Positions 36,942 through 48,700 of a DNA stretch of 64,000 nucleotides are shown in pieces. The stretch spans positions 10,914,413 through 10,978,412 of the forward strand of contig JAJEKV010000003.1 in assembly GCA_021234155.1 (NCBI GenBank), read 5' to 3'. Under the pieces are notes generated by a model. It searched no databases and was not told the origin of the DNA. It worked only from the letters and a program-made list of their open reading frames with translations. The position numbers were made by a program, and so were the translations under genes. This DNA comes from Isoetes taiwanensis. Lineage: Eukaryota; Streptophyta; Lycopodiopsida; Isoetales; Isoetaceae. Numbering within the stretch: position 1 is the stretch's first letter; the number at the start of each line of letters is the position of its first letter.

Positions 36942-37606
36942 GCGGCTAGAGAATCGTGGCGACACATTATTCTTACCTGACCGAACCCCTCAAAACAAGA
37001 GCCAGGCTGACACCTGCAACTAGAGAGGCAGGGTGACACCATTGCCCCAAGAGGTGTTGGACCCATACCTGGCCCATTCGAAGTGACTGACTATAGGCCT
37101 AGCCTGCTATGGGTCCCCAGTAGCGCGCTCATCAGGGACCTCCCTCCACTTTGCCACTAGCCCCGTTATATGGTGTTGTGTCACATCATAGCCCCCATAG
37201 CTAGGTGGGTTCCTATGCACAGGCCGCATATAATAGGAACTAAGGGGTCTAGACTAGGAGCATCATCTACATAATGGCTACTAGGTCTCTACCCCCCTTC
37301 CCAATACAAGAGGAGCAAACATGATCAACCAACATCATACACCAACATAACATGATCAATAATGAAGATAACATCTAATCCTAATCACATGCATCTAACT
37401 TACAGTTAGGGTTCATTGATTAGGGTTCAAGATCTAGACTAAGGGTTCTAGAATGGCTCTACTAGAGACACGAAATGCTAACTCATCTGGAATCCTAACT
37501 TCTCGATGATCTACCAAGGACTCTAATCCAAATACCTACTCCTGAGGAACTCCCTCCTGCTCCCGGCGTTTCCATGGCCTTCAAGGGATTTGAAGTAGCT
37601 CCCACT
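36942..37606 (-). repeat. 5' LTR fragment of the gypsy element
   Basis: Collinear with 20468-21140 of the 3' LTR, with small indels and substitutions (about 95% alike by eye). The internal-side 565 bp and PBS are missing at 36941, and the outer part is cut at 37606 where a CACTA terminus begins. Confidence 0.85.
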
Positions 37607-37639
37607 CACTACAAGAGAAGGGGTCGATTAGTGTCACCT

Positions 37640-38230
37640 TTTGTGTCAATTTTTGGCCTAGAATTGCAAATCAAATTTTCTTAATAACTGACGTTATGGG
37701 TGCCACATACTGGTGACACTAATGTAGCAGTGAGAACGTCACATATATTGTCATCAGCTTTGTCACCTATAGTGGCAATATCTATGCCACTTGTAGCGGC
37801 ATAGATAGTGTCACCTATAAAGTCAATTATAACACCACGTTTAATGGCAGTAGTAGAGTCACCTATATCCTCACGTGTAGTATCATATATATTGTCATAT
37901 GTAACGTCATATATTGCATCATTTATAATTTCATATTTAACGTCATTTATAATGCCAGTAGTAAAACCATTCGTAATGTTGTAATTATTGTCGTATATAA
38001 TGTCACTTGTAACACCACTAATTCTACCATATATAATGCCATTAGACTATGTTAAGAATGTCATTTGTTTTGTCATTTATTTTGTCAATGTTAATGCCAT
38101 GTATTTTATCATTGTTGTCAAATATATTGTCAATGTCATGTTTATGATAATTGCTTTTGAAGATTGCCACATATAGTGTCATTTGCTAGGTCATGACTAG
38201 TGTCACTATTTACGTCACTTGTAGAGGCAT
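37640..38230. repeat. Subterminal motif array (GTCAC / GTCAT), about 20-bp spacing
   Basis: Around 25-30 occurrences of GTCA(C/T) or close variants occur in nearly 600 bp, commonly as TAGTGTCAC or ATNATGTCAT. In CACTA elements such repeats bind the element's regulatory protein. No coding sequence is present. Confidence 0.75.
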
Positions 38231-38438
38231 TTATTAAGCCATCAAATTAAATTACAATTCATTAAATCACCAAAAGCTTCCATTCATTTGATTTCAATTT
38301 AAGCAATGGATTTATAAAGCTAACACTATAATTGAAACTTACAAAGAGATAACCAAGACATCATTTAAAATTCAGAACCTTAATATCTTAAAATAATCAT
38401 TCATATATTTGAAAGGTCGAAGACATCGATCAAAAATC

Positions 38439-38440
<2 letters not shown>

Positions 38441-38504
<64 letters not shown>
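38441..38504. repeat. (AAT)n microsatellite, 3' tail of the nested non-LTR element
   Basis: About 21 uninterrupted AAT units. On the minus strand it forms an (ATT)n tail directly after the non-LTR coding region, as seen in several LINE clades that lack poly(A). Confidence 0.85.
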
Positions 38505-40740
38505 TATTAATCACGCCATTTAAGACCCTCAGGTCCATATAGCGAAGATATTACAAGAGATATATAGTCCACAAGGCGCTTAAACAAAGGCACCTGTAGC
38601 TTCAAGTATTTCCATATTAACAAACAACTCCATTATATCAGCTCGTTCCTTCCAAACATCCTTGAGATATGAACTAAGGAGATTTGGAGGCATATTAAAA
38701 AGCTTTGACAAAGTGAATCCTGAAATGTTATACTTACTTCTTATATGTTCATAGGCAGGACACTCCAAAAAAGTATGTACCTCTGACTCAATTTTAGGGT
38801 CAAGACAGTTTGGGCAGTACCTTGTATGTCGAGGAGTTCCATACCACCTTCCTGTCTCAATGTACAGATGATGAGAGGAAGTTCATAGCTGAGAAATCAA
38901 GATTCTATTTTTCCTGCTAATATTAGATAGCAAGTAGGATTGTTCTCCATATGCAGCCATACTATTAATATCATCTCTATAATTTTTTTTTTCACAGCAA
39001 TATTATTTGGATCCCACAATTTGCCCAAGACTCTTGGAAGTATTTGCATGCGTACCTCTTTTAGTTTGGTTGACTCCAGCCAAGCAGAATCATCTACACC
39101 CCACTTTTCTGCCCATTGAATCACTTGGGAGAACCATCCTCGTACTTTGGATTGCCGCATAGCACGGAAAGGAGACGATCCGAAGGGAGCAATTTCACCC
39201 GATTTACATATGTAATAGTACGGCATAAAGCTTCAGTTTCAAGGGGAATCAATCCAGTTTCCGCAAGCATAATGCAGTATGGAGTTTGCATTTTAGTTTC
39301 AAGCTCTTCCATGAGAAATCGTTTCTGCACCTTTTCAATCTTATCCCAGCTTTGCCGATCAAGTCCAGGGGCCCAAGCTGGACAGCCATATAAAACGACC
39401 GCCTTAACTTGAGTGTTATAAAGTAATCTCCTGAGTTTCCAATGCCACAAGTTATTCACACGACAAGTATGGAACATACCATAAAGGGTTCTAAGCCCAC
39501 CAGAAACGCGTATTTCAGCTACCAGCTTCCATGAATAATTACTTGCCACCTCTATTCCAAGGTATTTATAACTATGCACTGTTTCTAACTCACATTCCCC
39601 AATGGTGAATCGAAAAGTTTTTTTTGTGCCAACTATCATGACTTTAGATTTTGCAACATTGATAGCCATACCTTTTTTATCGCAAAATCCCTGAAGAGTA
39701 TCCAAATGACGTTGGAGACCAGCAGCAGTTCTAGAAATCAAAACTATATCATCCGCAAAAAGTAGAACCTGTATGAGATATCTACCAACATTGATTCCAA
39801 CTCCTCCCATACGTGCAAGCCACCCCTCTAGTTCATCAATATAAAGTCCAAAGAGAGTGGGAGAACAAGGGCACCCCTGTTTCACCCCAATCGTGCTCTG
39901 GACCTGTTCAGTGCTTTTAAATGGAAATGAAAGTTCAATGAGTACCTGTTAGTATAGACGCGCAACTGCCTGTTGGAGCTCTGGAGGAACTTGTAGCAGC
40001 TCTAGCCTATTCTGCAAGTCACCTCGATCAACTCTATCAAAAGCTTTTGTTAGATCAATGAAGGCCAAAAACTGATTATGTCTAGCACCCTTTGCGCTTT
40101 CATTAATCACCCTTAAAGTGACTAAATGATCAACAGTGGAATGGTCATGGCGAAAACCTGCTTGTCCATAAGCGCGCTCATTCTTCTCATCAGCCCAATT
40201 AGAGAGCTTTCTCTCAAGCATAGTTGCAAGGAGTTTTGCAAATACATTGCTAACCAAAATTGTCCGATAATTTCTTGCCTGGTTTTTATCACCGGACTTA
40301 TGAATAGGAACCACCTTACCATTCCTGTGGAAAGCCATAATGGAAAGCCAAGTTACAAATATCAACCAACTTATCATTTAAAAGATCACCTCCCCATTTA
40401 AGCAGCTCAGCACAGAACCCATTTAGGTCTAAGGATTTCCCATTTTGCATCCTTTGTAAAGCATATGTAACATCACTCTTATCAAAGAGTGTAGTATAAG
40501 CAGTACCAATTTGCATTTCATTGCTATTAGCAACAGTGTATAATTCTCTTATCCATTCAAGCAAACTTTCCTGTGCGATCTCTCCCAGTTCAATGGGATG
40601 TTGTAGTTTTGTCCAAAAACATTTTGGATCCACTGCAATATCATCTAGAAGTTTTTGCAGGTGTTCCCTTTCCCATTTTCGCTTTTTATGCTTAACAAGA
40701 TTCTTATAATCTCTCTTGACAGCACATTTAATCTTATAAT
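38441..40740 (-). pseudogene. 5'-truncated non-LTR retrotransposon (reverse transcriptase), not L1-type
   Basis: Read right to left. An N-terminal part (HKKRKWEREHLQKLLDDI, DPKCFWTKLQ) and the RT follow: KVVPIHKSGDKNQARNYRTI, AGFRHDHSTVDHLVTLR, FIDLTKAFDRVDR, KQGCPCSPTLFGLYIDELE and FADDIVLISRT (catalytic FADD), then SYKYLGIEV. A Cys-rich end is at 38830-38750 (YCPNCLDPKIESEVH, ECPAYEHI). Segments 40633-40316, 40377-39949, 39885-39121, 39226-38897 and 38830-38580 lie in different frames, with a stop near 39950, so it is dead. No endonuclease domain is present, consistent with 5' truncation at about 40740. A possible target duplication is AAAATC (38433-38438 and 40760-40765). The clade is not assigned. 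Confidence 0.8.
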
Positions 40741-40944
40741 CTCCCCTCCCCCCCCCCCCAAAATCTTAACATTTAAAAATAATCATTCATACACTTAAAA
40801 GCTTTTGAAAGCATACTTATTCATAAATCAAACACAAATAAAAACATAGAAAGCTGCTAAAATTCAATCATAGTTTAAAAAGATGTTAAGGTGATAAAGG
40901 TTCTGGTTCTCCTCGCTTAAGATATATGTTTTTACAAATATCTT

Positions 40945-41093
40945 TCACCGTTTTTTCTTCCGAGATGGTATTCTTGGTCTTGTTTCTAAATCTGCCTCCT
41001 TAGCACTATCGCGTTCATCCTCATCGTCACTTCCATCCTTATCGCTATCACTTTCTGCAGAGCTGCTAGAAGCAGATGAGCTGCCACTGAAAA
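40945..41093 (-). CDS. Acidic Ser-rich C-terminal exon of an unknown gene (partial)
   Basis: An open minus frame ends at TGA 40947-40945 and reads FSGSSSASSSS, then an acidic run (DSDKDGSDDEDERDS) and a basic end (RIPSRKKR), nearly 50 residues. The upstream continuation is cut where an LTR end begins at 41094. Composition resembles C-termini of nuclear proteins, with a nuclear-localisation-like end. It may be the last exon of a CACTA-borne gene. No domain is recognised. Confidence 0.35.
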
Positions 41094-41119
41094 GGGAACG
41101 TCGCATTCTCCCCCCCTTA
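41094..41119 (-). other. LTR end plus polypurine tract at the left edge of the array
   Basis: GGGAACGTCGCA (41094-41105) equals the end of the gypsy LTR (21495-21506) apart from one base. It is followed by a polypurine tract on the minus strand (41106-41119). Only about 12 bp of LTR remain. Confidence 0.75.
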
Positions 41120-41810
41120 GGATAATGCTGCCCTCATCATTACGCTAAGGTGACGAACCTACACTAACCTTGCAAGAACACACATGAACATATAACTCTT
41201 AACTTTATTGAAGTGATCAACTTTCTATTAAGTACTTAATACGTATATATAGGCTATATTTGTACTTATACAAAGTTATATAGCCTTCACAGGAGTTACT
41301 TATTATAATAATTTCAAAACATTATCACAATAGTTATTAGGGCCCATAATTAAGTCCAAAAATTATGACACCGATCTTCTCGTAATGTGCTCCCTCATCT
41401 GTACTCTCTTTTTACTGGCCTGCACAAGTAGCACATTACTTTAGTTTAGTTAATAAGATTGTGGTTTTAGGGGACCAACTCCCTAATTACCTCTTTGAAC
41501 CGAACTACTAGCTCAAGTTTACCCTACTACCTTGCTCTCGATCATGGTCCCTTTTAGGATTTGAGCTTAAGGACCATTTAAGATGATCCTCTCATTGCCC
41601 ATGATTGGATGCTACCTTGTACATGATCCCCTTGATCGAGTACACCCGCAGTGCCTCTTGTCCCTGGGGGTTTAAGCTAGGGAACGTGTCACGATCCCAT
41701 CATCGCGCATGATCACGCATACCTCACCATGACCCCTTGTGGTCAGGTGCGCGTGCTTTGCATCATGGCATAGAGATCATCCGAATAATGGTCTCATCAC
41801 AACCTACTCA

Positions 41811-42036
41811 TGAAGCGAGCTCAGCGATGAAGACTAGAATAACAATTCAAAGATGAACAAATATCAAGTCATGTTACCACATTGATGTAAATCCAACGTC
41901 GTGCACCTTGTTGAACAAAATAGAGATCTAAGCATTCTCCAATATGCAAAGCTTACTTTCGAATCATTTCCCCTATAAGGACTGCAAATATACTCATATC
42001 AATGTCAACTCACTAGTTATATTAACAAGTGTTTCT
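41811..42036. repeat. Direct repeat L of unit 1
   Basis: About 226 bp starting AACCTACTCATGAAGCGAGC. It is about 93% alike to 44825-45049 by eye and marks one boundary of the 3-kb segment deleted in unit 2. Confidence 0.85.
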
Positions 42037-43547
42037 CACTCACTCCTCCTTGTCATAACCACTCACTCCTTGCCATAACCACATTGTAAAAGCCCCAATA
42101 AGCTTCATATTCAGATACTCTCTTCACCCTAGTAACGTGAATGTCACCCAAATTCCCCACGCTACATGAGTCCCCATATTGACAATAAATTACTTTTCGC
42201 TTATGGTCACTCATGTTTTATATTTAAAATCCACATCCTTGGCTTATGCATTCAATTGGCACAACTAATGTGAAACCTCAAAGCCCGGCCTTCCAACTTA
42301 AAAATCCATAAGGCCTCATGACCATAATCAAGCTTTCTATCCCATGCCTCGTGATTATAGGCTTAGAATTCATCTTCAGGACACCTTCAGTAGCCAAATT
42401 TACAATTAGCGCATTATTCTTATAATTATATCATGTATTCTCTTAGTCAAACGTCATAGAATGCAAGATCTTATTACTTGTTATCATTACGCCTAGCTCT
42501 TCATGCTCCAATCTCCTCTGCTGCTAAGCTCAGATGCAACCCAATTCCATCCCTGGGTACTTAACTTTATTTTATGACACACAATTAAATTGACAAAAGC
42601 AACAAATACAAGTCCAACAAGATAAAACACAAGACACAAGAGGACAAAAACATAACATGAACACAAAATGGCGTTGGAGAGCTCGCTGCCGACCAGATCC
42701 AATCCAATTCTGCCTTTTTTGAATTTTTCATGCTAAATCGGTGCTTCTTAAGCAATTTTTGGCCATTCCTGACTTAGAATCAGTCCTTACAGAGATGTTT
42801 CCAATCATTACCTGAGAATTTCTTTGCGCATAGACCTCTGGACCACTTGCAATTGATTGCGCCTCCAAAGATCGTCTTCTAGCTCCAAGAATCAAACTGC
42901 AGAAGAACATACATAGTGCAGTCAATTATGACCTGACCCAGCATCACAATTTCTATCATAGCTTTTTCATACGGATGAGTTTCAGCCTGATCAGACCCAT
43001 TCCGGAAAGCTTACTTGAAGATCTCTCCAGTAAAAAAAAACCACCTGAAAAGGATCTCGGATCGCCGAGATATGATGCTTCCAATTTCGGGCTCCAAAAC
43101 TGCCAGAATTGCTCCCTGGCTTCATGCTATGCAACAATCCTTTCTCCAAAGAGATAAAACCCTAATCTCATGTTGCGTACATGTCATAAATATGTATATA
43201 CATACATAAATACCTATATTGACCCATCAGGTGGCCAGGACCGTATTAGTCTCCCCTTCTAAAATTTAACCCATGTCCTCATGGGTCGATCATTGATTTG
43301 GTGAAGCAATGCTCCAACAACTTATAGAATTAATATGCAATGCCAACTTATTCACAAATTCATACCTCAACATCATCAAGAGTTGCTCTTGTTGCCTATA
43401 TGGAGACTTCTCCCTTGAATACTTTCATAGTAACCACGAAACCTCTAAATACTACTCCTCCTCCTGAGGATAGCATTTCTAGATCACTCTGCAATCCGCA
43501 GATCATAATGTCAACACCCAAGGATCCAACATTGCTCTGATATCAAC

Positions 43548-43694
43548 TGTGACGAGCCTGCTAAGTTCCTAACCGACTCTAACTGGGCAAAACCGTTTAG
43601 ACGTTTATGAGTAGTCGCTTCTACCCATTTATGCCGGTGTCTCGGGAACGCGACACCAAGATCCACTCGAGCGGCCTCCCATGGGTCTGTTACA
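43548..43694 (-). repeat. Short LTR-like sequence (147 bp) with PBS on one side and purine tract on the other
   Basis: Runs from TGTGACG to TGTTACA. On the minus strand TTGATATCAGAG (43535-43547), a variant of the initiator-Met tRNA binding site, follows it, and a purine-rich CTAATGGGAGAAAT precedes it. Copies lie at 55650-55793 and 63212-63358. Having internal-type signals on both sides suggests a shared LTR in a tandem or miniature (TRIM-like) element. Confidence 0.5.
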
Positions 43695-43843
43695 ATTTCT
43701 CCCATTAGAACTATGCTCGTCCTCGAGCATCATAAACCATAGACTACACCATCCCATGGTGTCCAAGACCAAGTCATGACCTCTCACCCAATCGGTATTC
43801 CTGGATCATACTTGCCCCCATGGAGACTCGAACTCGAGCCCTG

Positions 43844-43856
43844 CTCTGATACCAAC
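43844..43856 (-). other. Primer-binding site for initiator-Met tRNA, next to an LTR-like start at 43857
   Basis: The minus strand reads GTTGGTATCAGAG directly after an LTR-like end (TGCGACGAGCC on the plus strand from 43857). TGGTATCAGAGC is the common plant LTR-retrotransposon primer site. The other copies sit just before 55954 and 63519. Confidence 0.65.
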
Positions 43857-44824
43857 TGCGACGAGCCTGCCAAGTTGAGCCTCCTGGCAACTCGGGATCT
43901 TTTCAAAACTTGTGAATACTCTTGCTAGGTTGATATGACAAACAATTGATGATAGTGAAGAATTGAATCTTCCCTTTGCACAGTTGAAATGACACACTCA
44001 AAACTCAATGAGCAAATACTTATGATCTCAATATAATCACATAACATTAACATCCAAAGAAATCCATATTCTCAATAGTTACAGCATCTAGTTATAGCAA
44101 CTCAGCCCGAGAAGCTTCTCGCTCATCCATGAGCCACAACCGCGCTGGTGCCATCGCCTTGTTTTTTCACTGCACATGCACTTGCTGGGGTTAGTCCTCG
44201 TGACTAACTGGAGATCCCTAGCTGCCACTGCATTCATAGAAATACTCTAGAAATTTTGGATAAGCACAAACACAGACGGAAATCCTACGTGAGTACAATG
44301 CTAAGATAATGACAATATAATCCAAGGAAATATCAAACATGAACATCAGAAGCAAAGAATATAGTCAAAAAACCAAACCATCATGACACATAGCTCCGGG
44401 ACAATGGGAATCTCAATCAGCATACATGCATGCCCTGTTAGCAAAGAAATGCCCAGCTAGCTCACATTCCGAGCCCCGTTGGCAGAGTTGGTGGGGTGAA
44501 CCTCATATGTGCATACCCTTCCCAGCCCACGTCTGGCGCTGGAGGACCTCTTACCATGGAGTCACAAGAGTTGACATAGCATCCTGATCAAGGAAACTCC
44601 GCCCGGTGTCACAGAGTACAAGAATGCCACAAAGAATCACAGATGAACATGAGCATGCCGGAGCAGCCTAGGCCACCGAACCTAGAAGCCCAACCCCGGA
44701 GGATCCAAGTGATAACAAAATATCAAGACAACAGTGGAACAATGCAAGGACCAAGGCATGTAAAGTTTATTAGATATTTACTATACATGTTCCTACATTT
44801 TACCCTTGCTGAGGTTGCCCATAT

Positions 44825-45049
44825 AACCTACTCATGTTGAAGCAAGCTCAGCGATGAAGACTAGAATAACATTTCAAAGATGAACAAATATCAAGTCATG
44901 TTACCACATTGATGTAAATCCAACGTCGTGCACTTTGTTGAACAAAATAGAGCCAATATGCAAAGCTTACTTTCGAATCATTTCCCCTATAAGGACTGCA
45001 AATATACTCATATCAATGTCATTCATTAGTTATATTAATAAGTATTTCT
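44825..45049. repeat. Direct repeat R of unit 1
   Basis: Starts AACCTACTCATGTTGAAGC and ends TATTTCTT. It lacks 14-15 bases present in repeat L and in unit 3's repeat R. Diagnostic difference from repeat L: GTGCACTTTG instead of GTGCACCTTG. Confidence 0.85.
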
Positions 45050-45683
45050 TATTGCCAACGCAGGACTCCTTGCCATGATGGGCAAGTGTTCGGGTGAAGG
45101 ACACGGAGGTGTCATTCGTCCCACGCCTTCTATGGGAATCCTATATAGCGGAAGCTGAGAATTTCCTTACTCTCGGGGGAGCAATGCTAAATCCCGAGGT
45201 AGGGGAACGAGGATCCCTGGTTCTGAAGTACATATCTCTGATAGATTATGACTTTAAGACCCTTAAGACGATAAAGAATTGGATAACGCTATGGCGGTTG
45301 CTAATGAAGGTTCGGTCATAGGGGTTTCCTATTATGACATCGAGAGGGTTTAATGCCTCCGTCTCATTATGAGGGAGCCAAAGAGGACAATATTTGAAAC
45401 CGATCAAAAGTTGAAGGTGACATGATAACTTAAGAAAATAGGTTAATTGTGACAAAGCATGGTTGATATTGTGTTCACAAAGGATATTTAGCGGAAGGAG
45501 CCTTTAGGCAACAACCAGTATACCAGCCCCAGTGTACATGGAAGCCAATTTTTACTGGTGCATACTCACACAATTATTGTGGAGCTTATCCTGCTGCCTT
45601 ATGGCAGACAAAGTGGAGGACACGTATGATCATTATCGTATAACCCCAGTAACCAACACCCAAAGCTAAACATACACTGGCCA

Positions 45684-45747
45684 GGGTTGAACCCCTGACC
45701 AAGTGCACATTTATTTTGGCATTACTAGGCCTATACCAACTCACCAC
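45684..45747 (-). repeat. tRNA-derived SINE-like head (A and B boxes)
   Basis: On the minus strand a TGGTGAGTTGG A-box-like motif (45747-45737) is followed 43 bases later by GGTTCAACCC (45693-45684), close to the pol III B box. Similar copies recur in units 2 and 3. No poly(A) or clear target duplication was identified, so the element's extent is unknown. Confidence 0.35.
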
Positions 45748-46062
45748 ACATCCGTTGGGCAAAACTTTAAAAGCTCCTCATATGGGATAGTAACCTTCAG
45801 AATTATGGCATAATCCCGTGGGTGGTATCATAGTTTATGTATACGACTGAAGTACCATAAGGCACTAAAGGAATGGTTGAAGTAGCTGAGGATCCTATCA
45901 AAATGTAGGCAGCATATAGAATTTCAACATAGAATTGGCCACTGTTCAGTTGGGAAGTCGGTGGCTCAGCCATATCATAAAGGTACAAAGGCAATAGGTT
46001 TTGTTTCAAGAAACTACCAAGCTTAAGTTAGAGCGGAGCTCTAGTATCGTGGGATGAGGACA

Positions 46063-47610
46063 TGTGACGTTCCAGGTATTTATACGGTATACATATGCAT
46101 ACCATAACATGTCACCAGCATGTAGCTAGGTCTAGGGGCCCAAGTGGGATTCACCTAAAATGGATTTTATTAGCTATGCTAATATGGATAATTATGGATT
46201 TTATTGGCATAATTAACCTAATTTGATCTAATAGCTAAATATCACCAATGAGGGGGTGCCATCTGGCCCAAATCGATTGGTCCTGAGGGACTTGCTATTT
46301 TGGTTGGAGAAATAGGGGGCCTCCCCCTCCCCCCCCCCCCCCCCCCCCTCCAATTTCAACCCAAATTCAGGCAGAATGAGGCAAAGGCCCACCGACTTTT
46401 AGCCCACCTTTGCGATGCTTGCCAACAACATCAAGCTATGGAAGCCTTCCGTGACAACGGCTCCAGCCAAGAGACCTGGTTAGTCTTTAGATAGCTTTTA
46501 TTCCACGACACTTCTTCTTTGAATAGATGGAATGATTAAATTCTCTTTTTGTATGTTGTTATGGATACTTAGATGATGTTTATATTCTTTCTTTACGCTT
46601 CTTCCGTAATCTTGGGAATTAAGGGAAGGGTAGAGACCTAAAAGCCTCTTAGCAAGTAGAGATGTCTCTAGCTAGACCCCTTAATACCCAATAAATGCGG
46701 CATGTGCACAACCAACTTTGCCGAGGATGTTTGTAATGTGGTTCAAAGACCCGATAATGAGTATGATGGTGAATCGGGGGGTGGGATCTTGCCTAGCATG
46801 GCTACTGGGACTCCTACATGTGCTAGGCTTATAACCCGGTCCGTCGTGGGCGGATATGGGTCTCGACACTCTCCGGGTCACGGGGATGTGCCTATCACGG
46901 ATACCACGGACTCGAGCAGGCGGGTGAGCCGGCCTTTAGATTTAGGGGAGTAAGTCGGCGGACGATGCGGGGGTGTGATGCGTACGTGTTCTCTAGCACA
47001 CCCGGGGATCCGTCATGCTCGGGAAGGAGACGCCTCTCGACTTGCCTCATTGGACCGGGGACATGTAACCCGGAGTAGTCCCGGGCGGGTGATTCCTTGG
47101 GATTAAGGCCTCCCGAGGGCTACAAGCACGCGTCATAGCATGATTCGGTTTATCTACAAAGTGTGCACAGGAGGGGCGGATGGAGTGGACTACCCTAGAC
47201 ATTGTCTTATGCCAGCCAACGTCATGTTATACTTCCGTCTATTGATATCTTGAGACCCTGACCGTCAGTTGACCCCTTGGAGTCTGAGCCCCAGGGTAGT
47301 GCCTTGTCATGGTGTTTATTTCATGTTATTATGGTTGTACTGTCTTTTCGTTGATAATGATGGATGGGCCACCCTTCGTGATGGTATATTATTTTAGCAT
47401 GATTGTTGTATGCTAACGTGTATGTATGCTTCCCCTGTATAGGATTCCCATAGAGGACGTGGGACGAACGACACCTCCGTGTTCCTCGCCCGAACACTTG
47501 GCCATCCCAAGTGGTCCGAGTACGACGGAGGGTGGTGGTTTAGTCGCCATGGGAGGGGAGTTCCCGTATTTGTATGATGGGAGCATCGTATTGATTCTGG
47601 GAGCGTCATA
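46063..47610 (+). repeat. Complete inverted gypsy LTR in unit 1 (1548 bp)
   Basis: The opposite strand aligns with the 3' LTR at 19903-21506 end to end: it begins TATGACGCTCCC (LTR: TGTGACGCTCCC) and ends GGAACGTCACA. Shared internal blocks include CTACTCCGGGTTACAT and CCCCGGTCC-ATGAGGCA. It lies opposite to the LTR fragment at 48180-48698, so each unit holds an inverted LTR pair. Confidence 0.8.
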
Positions 47611-48179
47611 GAACATATGTTTATCACGTACATACTATGGACCATAGAATAAACATCTTGGAGAGGCAATCTATGCAGTGATACGGGGAGAGAAGGTCGA
47701 TTGTACCCCAAACTTACCAATGAAGGGTCTGGAGTATGTCTGGAATGTGCAAACAATAGTCAATGCTTTGCATGTTAAGGTAGGATGCTGTAGTTGGCAC
47801 TTGAAATAAATGTCAACGGGCAATAGAATAAAGCTCAAGATGATGGGGCTGAATAGTACAATAGTACAATTCTTGGCTGAGTGACGGATAACATTTATCT
47901 GATGTAAGTCAAATGTGGTTGTGGAGACACGAAATAGTAGATATCCAACTTGATGCCCGCTTTGGATGTGGAAGAGTCAAGTCAATGGGTTATGCAGAGT
48001 TATAATTTTAAACGCCTAGGGCTAGAACATCAATCAAGCCGGGGTGGCAAGAAATTAACTCTCTAGAGAATACCGCACGCGTGGGGGTTTAGATAGAATT
48101 AGAAAGGGCAAGGCGTGCCATTTTGCGATAGGATGAAACATGCTATGACGTGGTTGTAGCCTTCCCGAGATGCAATCCC

Positions 48180-48698
48180 ATGGAATCACCCTATGGAACT
48201 ATCAAGGGGTTACATCTCCCCGGGTCCGATGAGGCAGGCCGGAGAGGCATCCCTCCCCGAGTATGATGGGTCCACGGGTGTGTTAGAGAACCTTTGCCAC
48301 ATCGCTGACCCCCGTGTCCGTAACCGACTTACTCCCCTAAATCTAAAGGCGGGCTCACCTGCCCGTTCGAGTCCGAGGCGCCCATATAGGCACGCCACCT
48401 GCGACCCAGGGAGTGTCAGACCCATACCCGGCCCTCTCTGTGACCGACTATAAGCCTAGCACACTATAGGAGTCCTGTAGCCGTGCTAGGCAGGACTCCA
48501 CCCCTGATTCGTCATCATACTTATTATTTGGTGCTGAATCACATTATAGCATCCACAGCCAGGTGAGTTCTTGTGCACAGGCCGCATTTAATGGGATTTA
48601 AGGGGTTCTAGCTAGGAGCATCATTAAATATAGATAGCCTTTAGGTCTTAACCCCCCGTAATCCAATACAAAAAGGAGGAACAGAGGCATCCATCATC
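48180..48698 (-). repeat. Truncated gypsy LTR fragment at the end of unit 1
   Basis: Collinear with about 20380-20870 of the 3' LTR (CATCTCCCCGG, CCGATGAGGCAGG, CACAGGCCGCAT). It breaks off at CATCAT and joins the gypsy 3' internal region, skipping nearly 670 bp including the LTR end and polypurine tract. Equivalent fragments end at 53242 and 60809. CATCAT occurs on both sides of the join, so short homology probably guided the event that created the repeat period. Confidence 0.75.
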
Positions 48699-48700
48699 AT

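Larger units (their letters stand above)
19903..37606 (-). mobile_element. Ty3/gypsy (chromovirus-like) LTR retrotransposon, decayed and nested
   Basis: Oriented right to left: 5' LTR fragment 36942-37606, an extra ORF region 35345-36773, gag 33830-35110, pol 31050-33700 (protease, RT, partial RNase H, integrase, chromodomain-like tail), polypurine tract at 21507, 3' LTR 19903-21506. The order protease-RT-RNaseH-integrase is that of Ty3/gypsy. The 5' LTR lacks its outer part (a CACTA end begins there) and its PBS-proximal part. An 8.6-kb insertion (21621-30225) splits the 3' noncoding internal region. Confidence 0.85.
37607..41093. mobile_element. CACTA-type element remnant, left end intact, right end lost
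   Basis: It starts CACTACAAGAGAAGGGG inside the gypsy LTR, preceded by ACT (a plausible 3-bp target site). The next 600 bp are a dense subterminal repeat region, typical of En/Spm-like elements. The matching right terminus is not found. Instead the sequence runs through a nested non-LTR element to an acidic exon that abuts an LTR end at 41094. The plant CACTA terminus is well known; the assignment of the whole interval to one element is inference. Confidence 0.6.
41141..48700. repeat. Array unit 1 (7560 bp)
   Basis: The most diverged unit. It keeps a real LTR end and polypurine tract at its left edge, unlike units 2-4, which follow a truncated LTR. It contains a 20-base C run (46329-46348) and many small indels relative to units 2-3. 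Confidence 0.9.

Noticed and set aside
40742-40760. C-run as a functional element
   Set aside because: A simple homopolymer at the truncated 5' end of the non-LTR element, length probably unreliable.
43800-43860. A tRNA gene on the minus strand
   Set aside because: The tRNA-like stretch is only the primer-binding match TGGTATCAGAGC with an adjacent GTTCGAGTC. No full cloverleaf can be drawn.
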